A DNA stretch of 64,000 nucleotides from Flavobacterium oreochromis (GCF_019565455.1 NZ_CP067377.1:1866001-1930000), one strand, 5' to 3'. Numbered from the stretch's first letter, positions 31,067-42,130 are shown. Notes: a model not told the origin generated them from the letters alone. A program made the numbers and translations.

Positions 31067-32492
31067 TATAACGAAAGTTTTTTGTTGATATCATCTACAA
31101 ACTTTTTAAACTGTTTGTCTGTTGTGAGTAAATTGTCAACAGTTTTACAAGCATGTAATACAGTAGCGTGGTCGCGATCTCCTATTTGAGATCCAATATT
31201 TGCTAAAGAGGCTTTAGTGTATTTTTTTGCAAAAAACATAGCTAATTGGCGTGCTTGTACTACATGGCGTTTACGTGTTGTAGATTGTAATGTGGCAACA
31301 TCTAATTGGAAATAATCAGATACAACTTTTTGAATATAGTCAATAGATATTTCTCTTTTTACATTTTTAACAAATTTTTCAACTACTTGTTTGGCTAAAT
31401 CAATTGTAACTTCTTTTTTGTTAAACGAAGATTGTGCTATTAATGAAATAATAGCGCCTTCTAGTTCTCGCACATTAGATTTTATATTTCGAGCTACATA
31501 TTCTATAATATCTTCTGGCATTTCAACACCATCTCGGAATAAAATGCTTTTTACAATTGCTACACGAGTTTCATAATCAGGCTGATTTAACTCTGCAGAT
31601 AATCCCCATTTAAAGCGTGATAATAAACGTTGTTCAATATCTTGCATATCAACAGGGGCTTTATCAGAAGTTAGTATTACTTGTTTTCCGTTCTGATGGA
31701 GGTAATTAAAAATGTGGAAAAAAACATCTTGTGTACCTGCTTTACCTGATAAAAATTGAACATCGTCAATAATCAATACATCTATTAGTTGGTAGAAATG
31801 TATGAAATCATTACGTGTGTTTTTCTTGACAGAATCAATGTATTGTTGAGTGAATATTTCAGCAGAAATATATAAAACAGTTTTTTCTGGATGTTTTTCT
31901 TTTATTTCTACACCTATGGCATGAGCAAGGTGTGTTTTTCCTAATCCCACTCCTCCAAAGATTAATAATGGATTAAAAGAAGTTCCTCCTGGTTTATTAG
32001 CTACTGCCATACCAGCACTTCTTGCAAGACGATTAGAGTCTCCTTCAAGAAAATTGTCAAAACTGTAATTAGAATTTAACTGAGAGTCAATTTTAATGTT
32101 ACGTATTCCGGGATGATAAAAGGATTTTTTAACTCTGGATTTTTTTGTTGTACAGGTACATCTATTTCCTGTGTTTTTACAGGAGCTTTATCAGCACTCG
32201 GAATTTGTTGTGTAAACGGAAGTTTATTCCCATAAGGGTTTTCCATTTTAATTTTATATAGTAACTTCGCGTTTTTCCCTAGTTCTTTTTGTAATGCTAC
32301 CTTTAATAATTTCACATAATGCTCTTCAAGCCATTCGTAAAAGAATTTTGAAGGAACTTGAATGTACAGTGCGCTATCAGTAAGCTCTACCGCTTTGATA
32401 GGCTCAAACCAAGTTTTATAAGCTTGCTCCTGGATGTTATCTTTTATAAATAAAAGACAGTTTGCCCATACTGATTCAGCGGTTTTGTTCAT
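31066..32492 (-). CDS. dnaA: Chromosomal replication initiator DnaA (frameshifted near 32109)
   Basis: DnaA binds DnaA boxes and opens oriC. The N-terminal domain I starts MNKTAESVWANCLLFIKDNI. The frame breaks at the CCCGG run around 32107-32111; one added base gives NPFIIPGIRNIKIDSQLNSN and a continuous 475-residue protein, the normal flavobacterial length. Walker A is FGGVGLGKTH (about 180-188) and Walker B IIDDVQF (about 241-247). The DNA-binding signature is IGDRDHATVLHACKTV. I chose the ATG at 32492; another is at 32501. A -7 box (TAATTTTG, 32542-32535 minus) lies upstream and excludes longer starts. Since dnaA is essential, the break is almost certainly an artefact. Confidence 0.95.
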
Positions 32493-32534
32493 TGTGTGCA
32501 TTCTTATTGTGTTAATTTTTAAGGTTTTACTTGA

Positions 32535-32542
32535 CAAAATTA
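32535..32542 (-). promoter_or_regulatory. -7 box (TAATTTTG) of dnaA
   Basis: On the minus strand, TAATTTTG fits TAnnTTTG about 43 bp upstream of the chosen dnaA ATG. No TTG is found at standard spacing. Confidence 0.42.
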
Positions 32543-32688
32543 AGGTCAAGATTTGGGGTTCATTGGGATAGCAAAGATGGTTGATAAAATTCTTTAAAAA
32601 AATTTTTTTAGTCTTGACTTTGTAGAAATTTTATTGTAAGAATTAAATTTTGACTTTAAGTAAAACGTAAAAAAGTAAGATAAATAGT

Positions 32689-33090
32689 ATGAAAATTTTT
32701 GATATTCAAGTACGTGTTCGTTATGCAGAAACGGATCAAATGGGAGTGGTTTACCACGGTAATTATGCGCAATATTTTGAAATGGGGCGAGTGGAATGGC
32801 TTAGAAATCTGGGGGTTTCTTATAAATGGATGGAGGAAAAAGGGGTTATGTTGCCTTTAGTGTCATTAAGTATGAATTATAAAAAGCCAGCACGTTATGA
32901 TGATCTCTTGACCATTAGAACTATTTTTAAAAGTCAGACTTCTGTGAAGCTAGAATTTGACTATGAAATTTATAATGAATCAGATGAGTTATTAACAACG
33001 GCCAACTCTTTATTAGTGTTTGTAGATGCTAAAACAGGGAAACCAATAATGCCTCCTGAGTATTTAGAAGGCTTATTGAATTTTTCTTAA
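32689..33090 (+). CDS. Acyl-CoA thioesterase, YbgC/FadM (4HBT hot-dog) family
   Basis: 133 residues. The start VRVRYAETDQMGVVYHGNY carries the hot-dog active-site Asp (about Asp16) and the following HGNY segment of the 4HBT class, and the region LVSLSMNYKKPARYDD is also conserved. It hydrolyses acyl-CoA thioesters. Divergent from dnaA; its end overlaps the convergent yigZ by 4 bp. Confidence 0.92.
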   Translation: MKIFDIQVRVRYAETDQMGVVYHGNYAQYFEMGRVEWLRNLGVSYKWMEEKGVMLPLVSLSMNYKKPARYDDLLTIRTIFKSQTSVKLEFDYEIYNESDELLTTANSLLVFVDAKTGKPIMPPEYLEGLLNFS

Positions 33091-33696
33091 AATTCAGTTA
33101 TTGTTACTTCAAAAATTGACGAAAAAATGCCAAAAATCATTTCGGCATTTTTTTGTCGTGTTGAAATAATGAGTTCGCAGCTTTCTTCCATTTTTTGGGA
33201 AACAATGTTGATGTCTTTTTCTTTTATGACTCTCATGACTTTATTCATATTCTTATAATCAAAATTTACTTTGTATAGAATATCAATTGTTTTTTTCAAT
33301 GAGAGAAGAGGCTTCTAAAGCCATTTTAGCGCTTTCTCTATAAGCAGAAACTAATCCGCCAACTCCTAGTTTGATACCTCCAAAATAACGAACTATAATA
33401 ACAAGTACATTTGTTAGCTCGAATGATTGGATTTGACCATATATAGGCATTCCTGCGCTATTGTTAGGCTCGCCATCATCATTTGCACGATAATGTTTTT
33501 GAGTTGTGCCTAATTGCCAAGCATAACACCAGTGTCGAGCAGCGTAATGTTTTTTCTTTAAGCCTTCTAAAAGGGTTTTGATTTCCTCTTCATTCGTGAT
33601 GGGGAAAGCATAACCGTAAAATTTACTATTTTTTTCTTTATATAAAACTTCAGGAGAAGCTTCTTTGAGCGTTATATAAGTATCTTCTGTATTCAA
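33087..33696 (-). CDS. YigZ/IMPACT family protein (frameshifted near 33293)
   Basis: Two halves of one YigZ protein are offset by an extra base in a seven-A run (minus strand) near 33291-33297. Removing it joins SLIEK to TIDILYKVNFDYKN, giving 202 residues. The N-terminal IMPACT domain has KFYGYAFPITNEEE, ARHWCYAW, NDDGEPNNSAGMPI and RYFGGIKLGVGGL. The C-terminal ferredoxin-like domain follows. The family is linked to translation or stress control but its exact role is unsettled. Third gene of a ribD-HAD-yigZ operon, 11 bp after the HAD gene. Confidence 0.88.
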
Positions 33697-33707
33697 AAGT
33701 TATATTT

Positions 33708-34351
33708 TTAATACAAAATTATTGTTTTTGGAAATAAAAATGAATTAAAGAGGGATTTCTTTTTTGATAATAAGTTTGTTACATCTTCAGTGTCTGTTTG
33801 TAAATGCCACACGTGCATGCCCATTGAGGCTGCTGTTTCAATATTTGTTATCTCATCATCTACAAATAAGGTGCGTTTTGGGGGTAGTTCGTGTTTTTTT
33901 AATATAAAATCAAAAGCTTCCTTTTCTGGTTTACGAAAACCTATTTCTGATGAAAAATATACTTTTTCAAAACATTGGTAAAACTCCCTAGCGAAAGTCA
34001 TTCCAACACGATGTTCGAATTTAGCAATATGTATTTCATTTATATTACTTAAAAGGTAGAGTTTGTATTTGTGAGATAGTTTTTGTAAAAATTCAAGTCG
34101 AGATAAAGGGAAGTCTGTTATAACAGCATTCCAAGCAGTACGTATATCATCTATAGAAGCATTTGGCATTCTTTTTTTAGTTCAATCATAAAATGAACCT
34201 CTGTTATTTTTCCTTTTTCGAATTCTTGGTTGATTTGTTCGAAATCTTCATCCCATTCTGAAAGGCCTAATTCTTTTAGTGCTTTAAGAGAGGCATTTTT
34301 ATCCAAATTCATAAAAACATTGCCGAAGTCGAAAATAATGTTGTTAATCAT
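33708..34351 (-). CDS. HAD family phosphatase (frameshifted near 34175)
   Basis: The start MINNIIFDFGNVFMNLDKNA holds the nucleophile motif DFGNV. Later motifs are LYLLSNINEIH, then FRKPEKEAFDFILKK and LFVDDEITNIETAASMGM with the acidic pair. The frame breaks in a seven-A run (minus strand) near 34173-34179; one more A joins ELKKRMPNASIDDIRTAWN (about 214 residues). It resembles YihX-type sugar phosphatases. Its start overlaps the end of ribD by 8 bp, so it could be the riboflavin-pathway phosphatase, though that is inference. Confidence 0.86.
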
Positions 34352-35350
34352 AATTTGAAAAAATTAAAAGTTCATTATTCAGTATCCTTTTACTTTTTAC
34401 TTTTAGACTGGAAATTTGAGGGGCTTTAATACCTTCTATTAGAGTCTCTTTATTCTTGAAAATACGAGCTTCATCCCAGTAATTGTGTTCTATGAAATGT
34501 TGTAATGTTCGACTGCCTCCTTCAATTATGATTGATTGAATCTGATGTTGGTAGAGCCATTCAATTATAGAAGAAACGGAATTTTTATTGCTGTTTAATA
34601 CTGTTTCATCTAGGATAAAGGTTGGGGCCGATCTATCAAATATAAGATTTTCTTTTGGAACTTTATTTTTTTTATCTAAAACTATTCTTATTGGGTTTAT
34701 TCCTTTCCAGTCTCTGGCGCTTAGTTGTGGATTGTCGTCAATAGCTGTTTGAGTTCCTATTAAAATAGCTTGTTCTTCTGTTCGCCATTTATGAGTTAAT
34801 TGTCTACTGTATTGATTGCTAATCCATATGGGTTTTTGAATCTCTTTTTTAAGAGGGGCAATGAAACCATCTGTTGTTTCAGCCCATTTTAAAATGATAT
34901 AAGGTCGTTTTTTTTGATGAAAAGTAAAGAAACGTTTATTTAGTTCTTGACATTCTTTTTCTAGAATGCCTATGATTACTTCGCAACCAGCATCTTTAAG
35001 TTTTTGTATTCCTGCACCACACACCTTAGCAAAAGGATCTACAGTGCCTATTACAACTTTAGGAATTTTATGCTTAATGATTAAGTCAGCGCAAGGGGGG
35101 TTTTCCCAAAATGGCTGCAAGGTTCAAGACTAACATAAATTGTTGACTGGCTTAAAAGATTTTTGTCTTTTGTTGAGTTGATTGCATTTACCTCAGCATG
35201 TGCCTCACCTGATTTTTGGTGCCAGCCTTCTCCTATGATTAAATTATTGTGTACAATTACACTTCCTACTAAAGGGTTAGGATACGTAGTGCCTAATCCA
35301 TTTTTAGCTAATTCTATACAGCGGGATATATATTTTTGATGTATCTTCAC
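34344..35350 (-). CDS. ribD: Bifunctional riboflavin deaminase-reductase RibD (frameshifted near 35095)
   Basis: RibD deaminates and then reduces the pyrimidine in riboflavin synthesis. The start is a GTG at 35350, giving VKIHQKYISRCIELAKNGLG; no ATG fits this family start. The zinc-deaminase motifs are GEAHAEVNAI and SLEPCSHFGKTPPCAD. The second is split because a six-C run at about 35095-35100 has lost one C. Restored, the protein is about 335 residues with the reductase domain (KWAETTDGFIAP, IEGGSRTLQHFIEH). Divergent from the GNAT gene at 35437 and heading a ribD-HAD-yigZ operon. Confidence 0.93.
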
Positions 35351-35436
35351 CACACAAAAATAATAAAATGATTGCTTAAAAATAAGAAGTATATAAGATT
35401 TTGGATTTTCAAAAATTTGTTTTAAACTAATAGGAT

Positions 35437-35910
35437 ATGATTCGATTAATAAAGAAAGAGGATAATAGCGAAATTGCAACTCTAATTCGATCTGTTTTGG
35501 ATGAGTATAAAGTACCTAAAGAAGGAACTGCCTATGAAGATCCACAATTAGACACCATGTATGAAACTTATCAAATGGCTCGATCTGCATATTTTGTGTT
35601 AGAGCTTTCAGGAAAAATAGTAGGTTGTGCTGGTGTAGCTTCATTACAAAATGGGACTACTGAAGTATGTGAATTACAAAAAATGTACTTTTTGCCCTCT
35701 GTAAGAGGAAAAGGATGGGGGACAAAGATGATGAAGGTTTGTCTTGCTAAGGCAAGTTTATTAGGGTTTGAGAAATGCTATTTAGAAACGTTGCCTACTA
35801 TGGAAAATGCTCAAAAGTTATACCTAAAATCAGGGTTTGTCTATTTGTCTGAGCCTATGGGGTCTACTGGTCATTCTGCTTGTTCTGTTTGGATGTTAAA
35901 AGAATTATAA
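35437..35910 (+). CDS. GNAT family N-acetyltransferase
   Basis: 157 residues. The acetyl-CoA site is QKMYFLPSVRGKGWGTKMM (R/Q-x-x-G-x-G/A pattern). The end has LYLKSGFVYLSEPMGSTGH, seen in a widespread group of small acetyltransferases. Target unknown. It precedes prmC by 22 bp and is probably co-transcribed with it. Confidence 0.88.
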   Translation: MIRLIKKEDNSEIATLIRSVLDEYKVPKEGTAYEDPQLDTMYETYQMARSAYFVLELSGKIVGCAGVASLQNGTTEVCELQKMYFLPSVRGKGWGTKMMKVCLAKASLLGFEKCYLETLPTMENAQKLYLKSGFVYLSEPMGSTGHSACSVWMLKEL

Positions 35911-35932
35911 ATTAGTGAAAGGATAAGATAAT

Positions 35933-36786
35933 ATGTTATTACGAGAATATAAAATACAATTTGCCGAAGAGTTATTAAAAATTTATGAAGAACAGGAAAT
36001 AGAAAGTTTTTTTAATCTTTTATTAGAAGCTTTTCATAGTATGAAGCGAATTGATTTTGCTTTGAATCCTAATTTAGAGTTAGATGCTTTGCAGTTATTA
36101 CAATGGGAAACAGTTTTAGATCAATTAAAACAAGAGAAACCGATACAGTATATTTTAGGAGAAACGGATTTTTATGGAATGCCTTTTTATGTTAATGAAC
36201 ATACCTTAATTCCTAGACCAGAGACAGAAGAATTAGTAGATTGGATTATCAAAATTATATCAGAAACTAAAAAAGATCAAAAAATTAAGGTTTTAGATAT
36301 AGGAACAGGAACAGGATGTATTGCTGTTTCATTGGCTAAAAATTTACAAATGGCAGAAGTTTATGCAATGGATGTTTCATTAAAAGCGCTTGAAGTTGCA
36401 AAAAGAACGCTAAAAGAAACGAAGTAACTATAGAGTTTATCCATCAGGATGTATTAAATTTAGAAGATTTAGGTTTGATATTTGATATTATAGTTTCTAA
36501 TCCTCCTTATATTAGAAATTTAGAGAAGGTAGAAATAAAGAAAAATGTTTTAGATTATGAACCTCATTTAGCATTATTTGTTCAAGATGCAGATCCGTTA
36601 ATTTTTTATAGAAAAATAGCGCAATTAGCACAAGGAAGTTTGAGACAGGGAGGCTGTCTTTTTTTTGAAATTAATCAGTATTTAAGTAAAGAAATGATCG
36701 AACTTATGAAGGAATTACATTTTCAAAATATTAATCTTCGCGTTGATATATATGGAAATGATAGGATGTTATTAGGGCAGAAATAA
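35933..36786 (+). CDS. prmC: Release factor glutamine methyltransferase PrmC (frameshifted near 36419)
   Basis: PrmC methylates the Gln of the GGQ motif of release factors. The SAM motif is LDIGTGTGCIAVSLA and the substrate motif is SNPPYIR. The frame as read stops at 36427. Restoring one A in the short run near 36417-36420 gives TLKENEVTIEFIHQDVLNL and a 284-residue protein of normal length. The N-terminal release-factor-binding domain includes QYILGETDFYGMPF and LIPRPETEELVDW. Confidence 0.93.
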
Positions 36787-36830
36787 GTTTTGTAAAAATG
36801 TTTTTACTTTAATAAAAAAACAGGAATGAA

Positions 36831-38078
36831 TTATTCATATCTTAAGGCTTCTATAGGGTCTAGTTTAGATGCTTTAAAAGCAGGATAAGAGCCTGAAATG
36901 ATCGCTACTATAAAGCATACAATAAATGCAGAAATAATAGCGATCCAGGGAATTACAAAGTCAAAATCCAATAAAGTAGCGAATCCATAGCCTATTAATA
37001 TCCCTCCTAGAGTGCCAACTAATCCTCCTAATTGGCCAATTACTAAGGTTTCCATGAAGAATTGAAATGCTATAGTGCTTCTTTTAGCACCTAAAGCTTT
37101 TCGGGTTCCGATTTCACGAGTTCGTTCTGTAACAGAAACGAGCATTATGTTCATAAGTGCTATAGAGGATCCAAAAATGGTTATAATTCCTATAACCCAA
37201 GCAGATATATCAAGATAAGAAGTTAAATTAATTATTCTTCTAATGAGATCATCACTTCTGGATATTCCAAAATTATCATTTTCTACAGGGTTTAATTTTC
37301 TAATGATCCGCATTTTTAATATAGCATGATCTATTGCAGGATCTAGAAAATCCTTTCGAGTAGTCATTATGCTAATTGTATAATTTATATTCGGGGAACT
37401 AAAAAGGGAACGAGCAAGTTGTAAAGGAATTAAAACTCTTAGATCTTGATTGTTTCCAAAGCTAGATCCTTTTTCTTTTAAAATACCAATTACCTTGAAT
37501 TTAGCACCTCGTACACTAATAATTTTATCTAAAGGATTAATATTAGCGAAAAGTTTTTTTTCAAAATCAGCGCCTAATAAACATACAGGATGATTGTTAG
37601 TAATGTCAAAGGCTGAAAAGTTTCGACCTTTTATAATTTCAAAACCTGTGTTTGCTATGTAATTCTCATCAACACCCAGTATACTTACTTCTGGATCTGT
37701 TTTTTTATTTTCGTGTTTTACTTCTGCAGTAGGTGTGGCAATAAAAAAAATGGAAGTATAGGTAAAAGGGAAATTGTATTTTTGTTTAAAAGATTCTGCC
37801 TGAGAATAAGTTATTATAGGATTTATTTTTTCACGTTGTTTTCCTCTTTTATGTCTTTTTATTTCGTCTTTATATTGGCTTATTGAGAATGTATTGGCTC
37901 CCATAGAAGTAAAATCTTTAGTAATAGTATTACTTAATACAGATACTACTGTTAATATGCCTACAAGTGCCATTATTCCTATGGCAATAATAAGTACCGT
38001 TAGCGTTGTTCGTAAAAATTGAGTACGAATAGCACTTAGTGCAATTTTTATATTCTCTTTTACTAATAATCCTACCAT
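36831..38078 (-). CDS. ABC transporter permease, MacB/FtsX type
   Basis: 415 residues. There is one N-terminal helix (about 20-48), a periplasmic MacB-like core, then three C-terminal helices with the FtsX signature ERTREIGTRKALGAKR and a terminal YPAFKASKLDPIEALRYE. Such permeases with a matching ATPase export peptides, lipoproteins or drugs. No ATPase is adjacent, so the partner is elsewhere. Divergent from hisS. Confidence 0.9.
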   Translation of the reverse strand: MVGLLVKENIKIALSAIRTQFLRTTLTVLIIAIGIMALVGILTVVSVLSNTITKDFTSMGANTFSISQYKDEIKRHKRGKQREKINPIITYSQAESFKQKYNFPFTYTSIFFIATPTAEVKHENKKTDPEVSILGVDENYIANTGFEIIKGRNFSAFDITNNHPVCLLGADFEKKLFANINPLDKIISVRGAKFKVIGILKEKGSSFGNNQDLRVLIPLQLARSLFSSPNINYTISIMTTRKDFLDPAIDHAILKMRIIRKLNPVENDNFGISRSDDLIRRIINLTSYLDISAWVIGIITIFGSSIALMNIMLVSVTERTREIGTRKALGAKRSTIAFQFFMETLVIGQLGGLVGTLGGILIGYGFATLLDFDFVIPWIAIISAFIVCFIVAIISGSYPAFKASKLDPIEALRYE

Positions 38079-38250
38079 ATGCTAATAAGTATCTTTAATC
38101 AAGTAAATGTTACAATTAAAACCAAAATTTTAGTTTTCCTTGAAAAAATATGATATTTGCAGTAGATAATAGTTTAGTGGTTTAAATCTTAATTACTTAT
38201 TTGTTTAGATAAGCTAGATTATTTATAGTTTTAATTTAATATAAAAAAAA

Positions 38251-39669
38251 ATGAAACCATCCATTCCAAAAGGGACTCGTGATTTTTCACCTTCAGAAGT
38301 AGCTAAAAGAAATTATATATTCGGTACGATTCGTAAACATTTTGAACGTTTTGGATTTCAGCCTATAGAAACTCCCACTTTTGAAAATGCTGAAACATTA
38401 ATGGGGAAATATGGAGAAGAGGGAGATCGGTTGATATTTAAAATTTTAAATTCTGGTAATTATTTTTTTAATAGAAAGAAAATTGAATTACCAGCCACTA
38501 TTGAGCAATTGCAGTTGAATTCAGCAGAAACTATTTCTAAAGAACAATTGATAGAATTAAATCAATTTACTAATAGAATTTCTGAAAAAGCATTACGTTA
38601 TGATTTAACTGTTCCTTTTGCCCGTTATGTGGTGCAACATCAGAATGAAATAGAATTTCCGTTTAAAAGATATCAAATTCAGCCAGTTTGGAGAGCTGAT
38701 AGGCCTCAAAAAGGACGTTTTAGAGAGTTTTATCAATGTGATGCTGATGTAGTTGGATCAACTTCTTTATGGCAAGAAGTTGAATTAGTTCAGTTATATG
38801 ATGCTGTTTTTAGTGATTTGGGATTAAAGGGAGTAACTATAAAAATTAATAACCGTAAGATTTTGTCCGGTATAGCAGAAGTAATAGGAGCTTCTGATAA
38901 ATTAATTGATTTTACTGTAGCTTTAGATAAGTTAGATAAAATAGGAGCGGATGGGGTGAAAAAAGAAATGCTTGAAAAAGGTATTTCTGAAGATGCAATT
39001 AAAAAAGTTCAACCTTTATTTAACTTTATAGGGACAATAACCGAAAAAATTGAAAAACTTTCAGAATTATTAGCCTCTTCTGTTGAAGGAATGAAAGGAG
39101 TAGAAGAGTTACAGTCTATTTGTCAAAAAGTGTTAACTCTAGGTCTTCAAGAATCTAATTTAGATTTAGATGTTACACTTGCTCGTGGATTAAATTATTA
39201 TACAGGTGCTATATTTGAGGTTTCGGCTCCAGAAGGTGTTAGTATGGGATCTATTGGTGGTGGTGGAAGATATGATGATTTAACAGGTATCTTTGGACTT
39301 AAGAATATGAGTGGTGTAGGAATTTCATTTGGTTTAGATCGAATTTATTTAGTTGTAGAGGAACTAGGATTATTTCCTGAAACAGTTACAGCTAATTCTA
39401 AGGCAATTTTTTTGAATTTTGGGTCAGAAGAAGCTTTGTTTTCAATGAAAGCAATAGCTAAATTACGTCAAAAAGGCATAAAGGTAGAGATGTATCCTGA
39501 TTCAGTAAAGATTGGGAAACAGTTTCAATATGCTGATAAAAGGAATATACCATATGCTATTCTTGTGGGGGGAGAGGAAATGAAAAAGGATCAATATAAT
39601 TTAAAAAATCTTCAGACAGGAGAGCAGAAAACTGTTTCGTTTGATGAATTGGTAACTAATTTAAAATAA
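38251..39669 (+). CDS. hisS: Histidyl-tRNA synthetase
   Basis: 472 residues, class II synthetase. Motif 1 is near [16 protein letters not shown]. Motif 2 is [20 protein letters not shown]. The histidine-specific motif is [14 protein letters not shown] and motif 3 is [11 protein letters not shown]. The C-terminal anticodon-binding domain follows. It is longer than the E. coli enzyme (424) as is usual in this phylum. A terminator follows. Confidence 0.97.
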   Translation: MKPSIPKGTRDFSPSEVAKRNYIFGTIRKHFERFGFQPIETPTFENAETLMGKYGEEGDRLIFKILNSGNYFFNRKKIELPATIEQLQLNSAETISKEQLIELNQFTNRISEKALRYDLTVPFARYVVQHQNEIEFPFKRYQIQPVWRADRPQKGRFREFYQCDADVVGSTSLWQEVELVQLYDAVFSDLGLKGVTIKINNRKILSGIAEVIGASDKLIDFTVALDKLDKIGADGVKKEMLEKGISEDAIKKVQPLFNFIGTITEKIEKLSELLASSVEGMKGVEELQSICQKVLTLGLQESNLDLDVTLARGLNYYTGAIFEVSAPEGVSMGSIGGGGRYDDLTGIFGLKNMSGVGISFGLDRIYLVVEELGLFPETVTANSKAIFLNFGSEEALFSMKAIAKLRQKGIKVEMYPDSVKIGKQFQYADKRNIPYAILVGGEEMKKDQYNLKNLQTGEQKTVSFDELVTNLK

Positions 39670-39677
39670 TTAGATAA

Positions 39678-39720
39678 AGAGAGTGTTCTAAAATATGATA
39701 AAAAATAGGACACTCTTTTG
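39678..39720 (+). terminator. Rho-independent terminator of hisS
   Basis: AGAGTGTTCT and AGGACACTCT pair (one G-U) with a 17-base loop, followed by TTTTG. The loop is long, so strength is moderate. Confidence 0.75.
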
Positions 39721-39727
39721 ATTTTGA

Positions 39728-40630
39728 TTATGATTGACTTCTAGGATGGTACTTTTGAAGGACTTGATTTAAATGAGTGCGGTCAAGGTGCATATAGATT
39801 TCTGTTGTAGTAATGCTTTCATGTCCTAGCATTAATTGAATAGATCGTAAATCAGCACCATTTTCTAATAAATGAGTGGCAAATGAATGTCTGAATGTGT
39901 GTGGGCTAATAGTTTTCTTTAAATTTATTTTTTTTGCTAAATCTTTAATGATTGTAAAAATCATTGCACGTGTCAGTTGTTTTCCCCTTCTGTTAAGAAA
40001 TAAAGTGTCTTCATCTCCTTTTTGAATGTTAAGGTGACAACGAATTTGACTTTTGTAGATTGTGATGTATTTTTGAGTTAATTCACTTATCGGGACAAAA
40101 CGTTGTTTGTTGCCTTTTCCTGTTATTTTTATAAAACCTTCTTCAAAAAATAAATCAGAAATTTTTAAAGAGGTTAGCTCTGATACCCTAAGTCCGCAGC
40201 TATAAAGGGTTTCTAATATGGCTCGATTACGTTCTCCTTCAGGGGTAGATAGATCAATTGCGTTAATTAAACTGTCAATATTTTCAATACTAAGGGTGTC
40301 AGGTAATTTTCTTCCTAATTTTGGACTTTCTATTAGTTCTAAAGGATTGTCTTGTCTGTAATTTTCAAAAATAAGATAGTTGAAAAAGCTTTTTAATCCG
40401 GAAATTAAACGAGCTTGACTTCTAGGGGTGATGTTATTGGCTATGTGATAAATAAAATCTTGAATGATTTCTTCTTTAATAGTTACAGGAGAGTAGTCTA
40501 AATTGTATTCTGTAAGATATTGTATTAATTTCTCTATATCCAACGTGTAATTTTCAATAGAGTTTTTTGAGAGTGCTCTTTCTAGCTTTAGATAATGTTG
40601 GTAATCTTTTAGAAGATTTTGCCAATTCAT
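39728..40630 (-). CDS. xerD: Tyrosine recombinase XerC/XerD
   Basis: 300 residues. The N-terminal SAM-like domain starts NLLKDYQHYLKLERALSKN. All catalytic residues are present: Arg148 (SCGLRVSEL), Lys172, His244 and Arg247 (PHTFRHSF), His270 (MLGHES) and Tyr279 (EIYMH). It resolves chromosome dimers at dif. Its intact HxxR contrasts with the prophage integrase at 52387. Confidence 0.94.
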   Translation of the reverse strand: MNWQNLLKDYQHYLKLERALSKNSIENYTLDIEKLIQYLTEYNLDYSPVTIKEEIIQDFIYHIANNITPRSQARLISGLKSFFNYLIFENYRQDNPLELIESPKLGRKLPDTLSIENIDSLINAIDLSTPEGERNRAILETLYSCGLRVSELTSLKISDLFFEEGFIKITGKGNKQRFVPISELTQKYITIYKSQIRCHLNIQKGDEDTLFLNRRGKQLTRAMIFTIIKDLAKKINLKKTISPHTFRHSFATHLLENGADLRSIQLMLGHESITTTEIYMHLDRTHLNQVLQKYHPRSQS

Positions 40631-40642
40631 AAGTTAGTTTGT

Positions 40643-40676
40643 TAAAAAAATAAACCTCGGATATTATCCGAGGTTT
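40643..40676 (-). terminator. Rho-independent terminator of OMP gene
   Basis: AAACCTCGGATA and TATCCGAGGTTT pair in a near-perfect stem. On the minus strand a run of seven T follows, so it ends the beta-barrel gene at 40695. Confidence 0.85.
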
Positions 40677-40694
40677 ACGATGACTTTATGTTAA

Positions 40695-41399
40695 TTAGAA
40701 TTGGAAACCTAATTTTAAACCACCAATTGCATTAGTATATGTGTTAGAAGTTTTTCCTTCACCTGTTTTGTTAACTGTAGTTGTGTTACCAATTACTGTA
40801 GTTGTTTCAACAGCATCTTGTGTTCCAGCATTGTAACCTAATCCAACCTCTACTCCAAGGTATAATTTTTTAGTGAAATAGTAATCAGCACCTACTGTAG
40901 CTCTAATACCAAAAGTAGAAGAACCATTACCTATTATTCCTAAATTGTTAACTGCACCAACTTGTGTCATAGAATCGTTACTGTTTGATCGAGTAACTTT
41001 GTATTCAGCTCCAGTAAAACCAAAAACAATATCAGCTCCTACATAAGTTGATAGACGATCTGTACCAGCAAAATGCTTTTCAGCTCCTAATGTAATAACT
41101 CTATTAGTTGTTCTAGCAACTTCAGTTGTTGTAAATTCTGTAGGTAAACCTTGGTTAGTAATGTTGTTTTGTTCTCTTTTGTTACTACCTAAACCTAAAC
41201 CAGCTCTAACTGCTAAATCATCTTTTATGAAATATCTGAATTTTGCAGCTCCATTAATAGTACCAAAATTAGTATCTAAAATACCTCCTGTTACACCAAC
41301 TTCTGTTGTTAATGTACCTTTAATTGGTTTGTAAGATTCTTGTGCATTAGCAAAACCAAAAGCAAAAACTGCAGCAGCAGTTAATAAAATTTTTTTCAT
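40695..41399 (-). CDS. Outer membrane beta-barrel protein
   Basis: 234 residues with a signal peptide (MKKILLTAAAVFAFGFANAQ). Alternating strands end in an aromatic C-terminus (GGLKLGFQF), typical of small 8- to 10-strand barrels. Contents such as LAVRAGLGLGSNKRE and YYFTKKLYLGVEVGLGY match the OmpA-like or OMP_b-brl class. A -7 box TAAATTTG (minus strand, 41429-41422) lies about 25 bp upstream. Specific role unknown. Confidence 0.85.
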   Translation of the reverse strand: MKKILLTAAAVFAFGFANAQESYKPIKGTLTTEVGVTGGILDTNFGTINGAAKFRYFIKDDLAVRAGLGLGSNKREQNNITNQGLPTEFTTTEVARTTNRVITLGAEKHFAGTDRLSTYVGADIVFGFTGAEYKVTRSNSNDSMTQVGAVNNLGIIGNGSSTFGIRATVGADYYFTKKLYLGVEVGLGYNAGTQDAVETTTVIGNTTTVNKTGEGKTSNTYTNAIGGLKLGFQF

Positions 41400-41584
41400 T
41401 TCTAGTTAATTTAATTTTTTGCAAATTTATAGAAAAATTCAGACATTTTTTTAGTTTTTAGAAGAAAAAAGTTTAAAGTGTAATGAGTTGATTTTTAAGT
41501 ATATTTTTTGTAACTTCTACTTTTAGAATTTTACAAGCTATTTTTTGTAGTTAAATAGTTATTTTAATTTAAAATTGTTGACAT

Positions 41585-42130
41585 ATGAAAACAGAATTGA
41601 AATCATTTATTGTTATACTTTTCCTATTCGCTTCTTTTATGACAAGAGGACAGTTGTTAACGTTTGGTATAAAAGCAGGTGCAAATTATGCTAATTTTAA
41701 AAGTACTACTTTGCAAACTAAGGCATTAACAAGTTACCATGCTGGTTTGCTCGCTGAAATAAAAGTCTTAGGAGGTTTAAGTTTTCAACCCGAGTTATTG
41801 TATTCTACACAAGGTGCTACTTATGATAATGCCTTTCAGGAAATCAAGTCAGAGTTAGGTTATATTTCATTACCACTTATGGCTAAAATAAGTTTAGGTA
41901 GAACATTAAGTTTAGAATTAGGACCTCAGTTTTCTTGGTTAGCCTCTAAGAAGGTAGATTGGCAAACGGATGTGAAAACACTTGATTTTAGTGCTAATGC
42001 AGGATTAGCTGTTAAGCTTACAGATCATCTTTTTGTTCAAGGAAGATATATTTTAGGATTAACAGAAATTGGTAAAAATGCAGATATAAAAAATAGTGTA
42101 GGACAAATTTCTTTAGGAATTTTGTTTTAG
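41585..42130 (+). CDS. PorT-like outer membrane beta-barrel protein (OMP_b-brl_2)
   Basis: 181 residues with a signal peptide (LKSFIVILFLFASFMTRGQ). It begins with FGIKAGANYANF and ends SLGILF, and carries SFQPELLYSTQGA, a signature of the bacteroidetal PF13568-type barrel. Members are small surface proteins, some linked to T9SS (PorT). Role here unproven. Confidence 0.85.
   Translation: MKTELKSFIVILFLFASFMTRGQLLTFGIKAGANYANFKSTTLQTKALTSYHAGLLAEIKVLGGLSFQPELLYSTQGATYDNAFQEIKSELGYISLPLMAKISLGRTLSLELGPQFSWLASKKVDWQTDVKTLDFSANAGLAVKLTDHLFVQGRYILGLTEIGKNADIKNSVGQISLGILF

Noticed and set aside
31066..32688. Origin of replication near dnaA
   Set aside because: No cluster of TTATCCACA-type boxes or AT-rich unwinding repeats was found beside dnaA.
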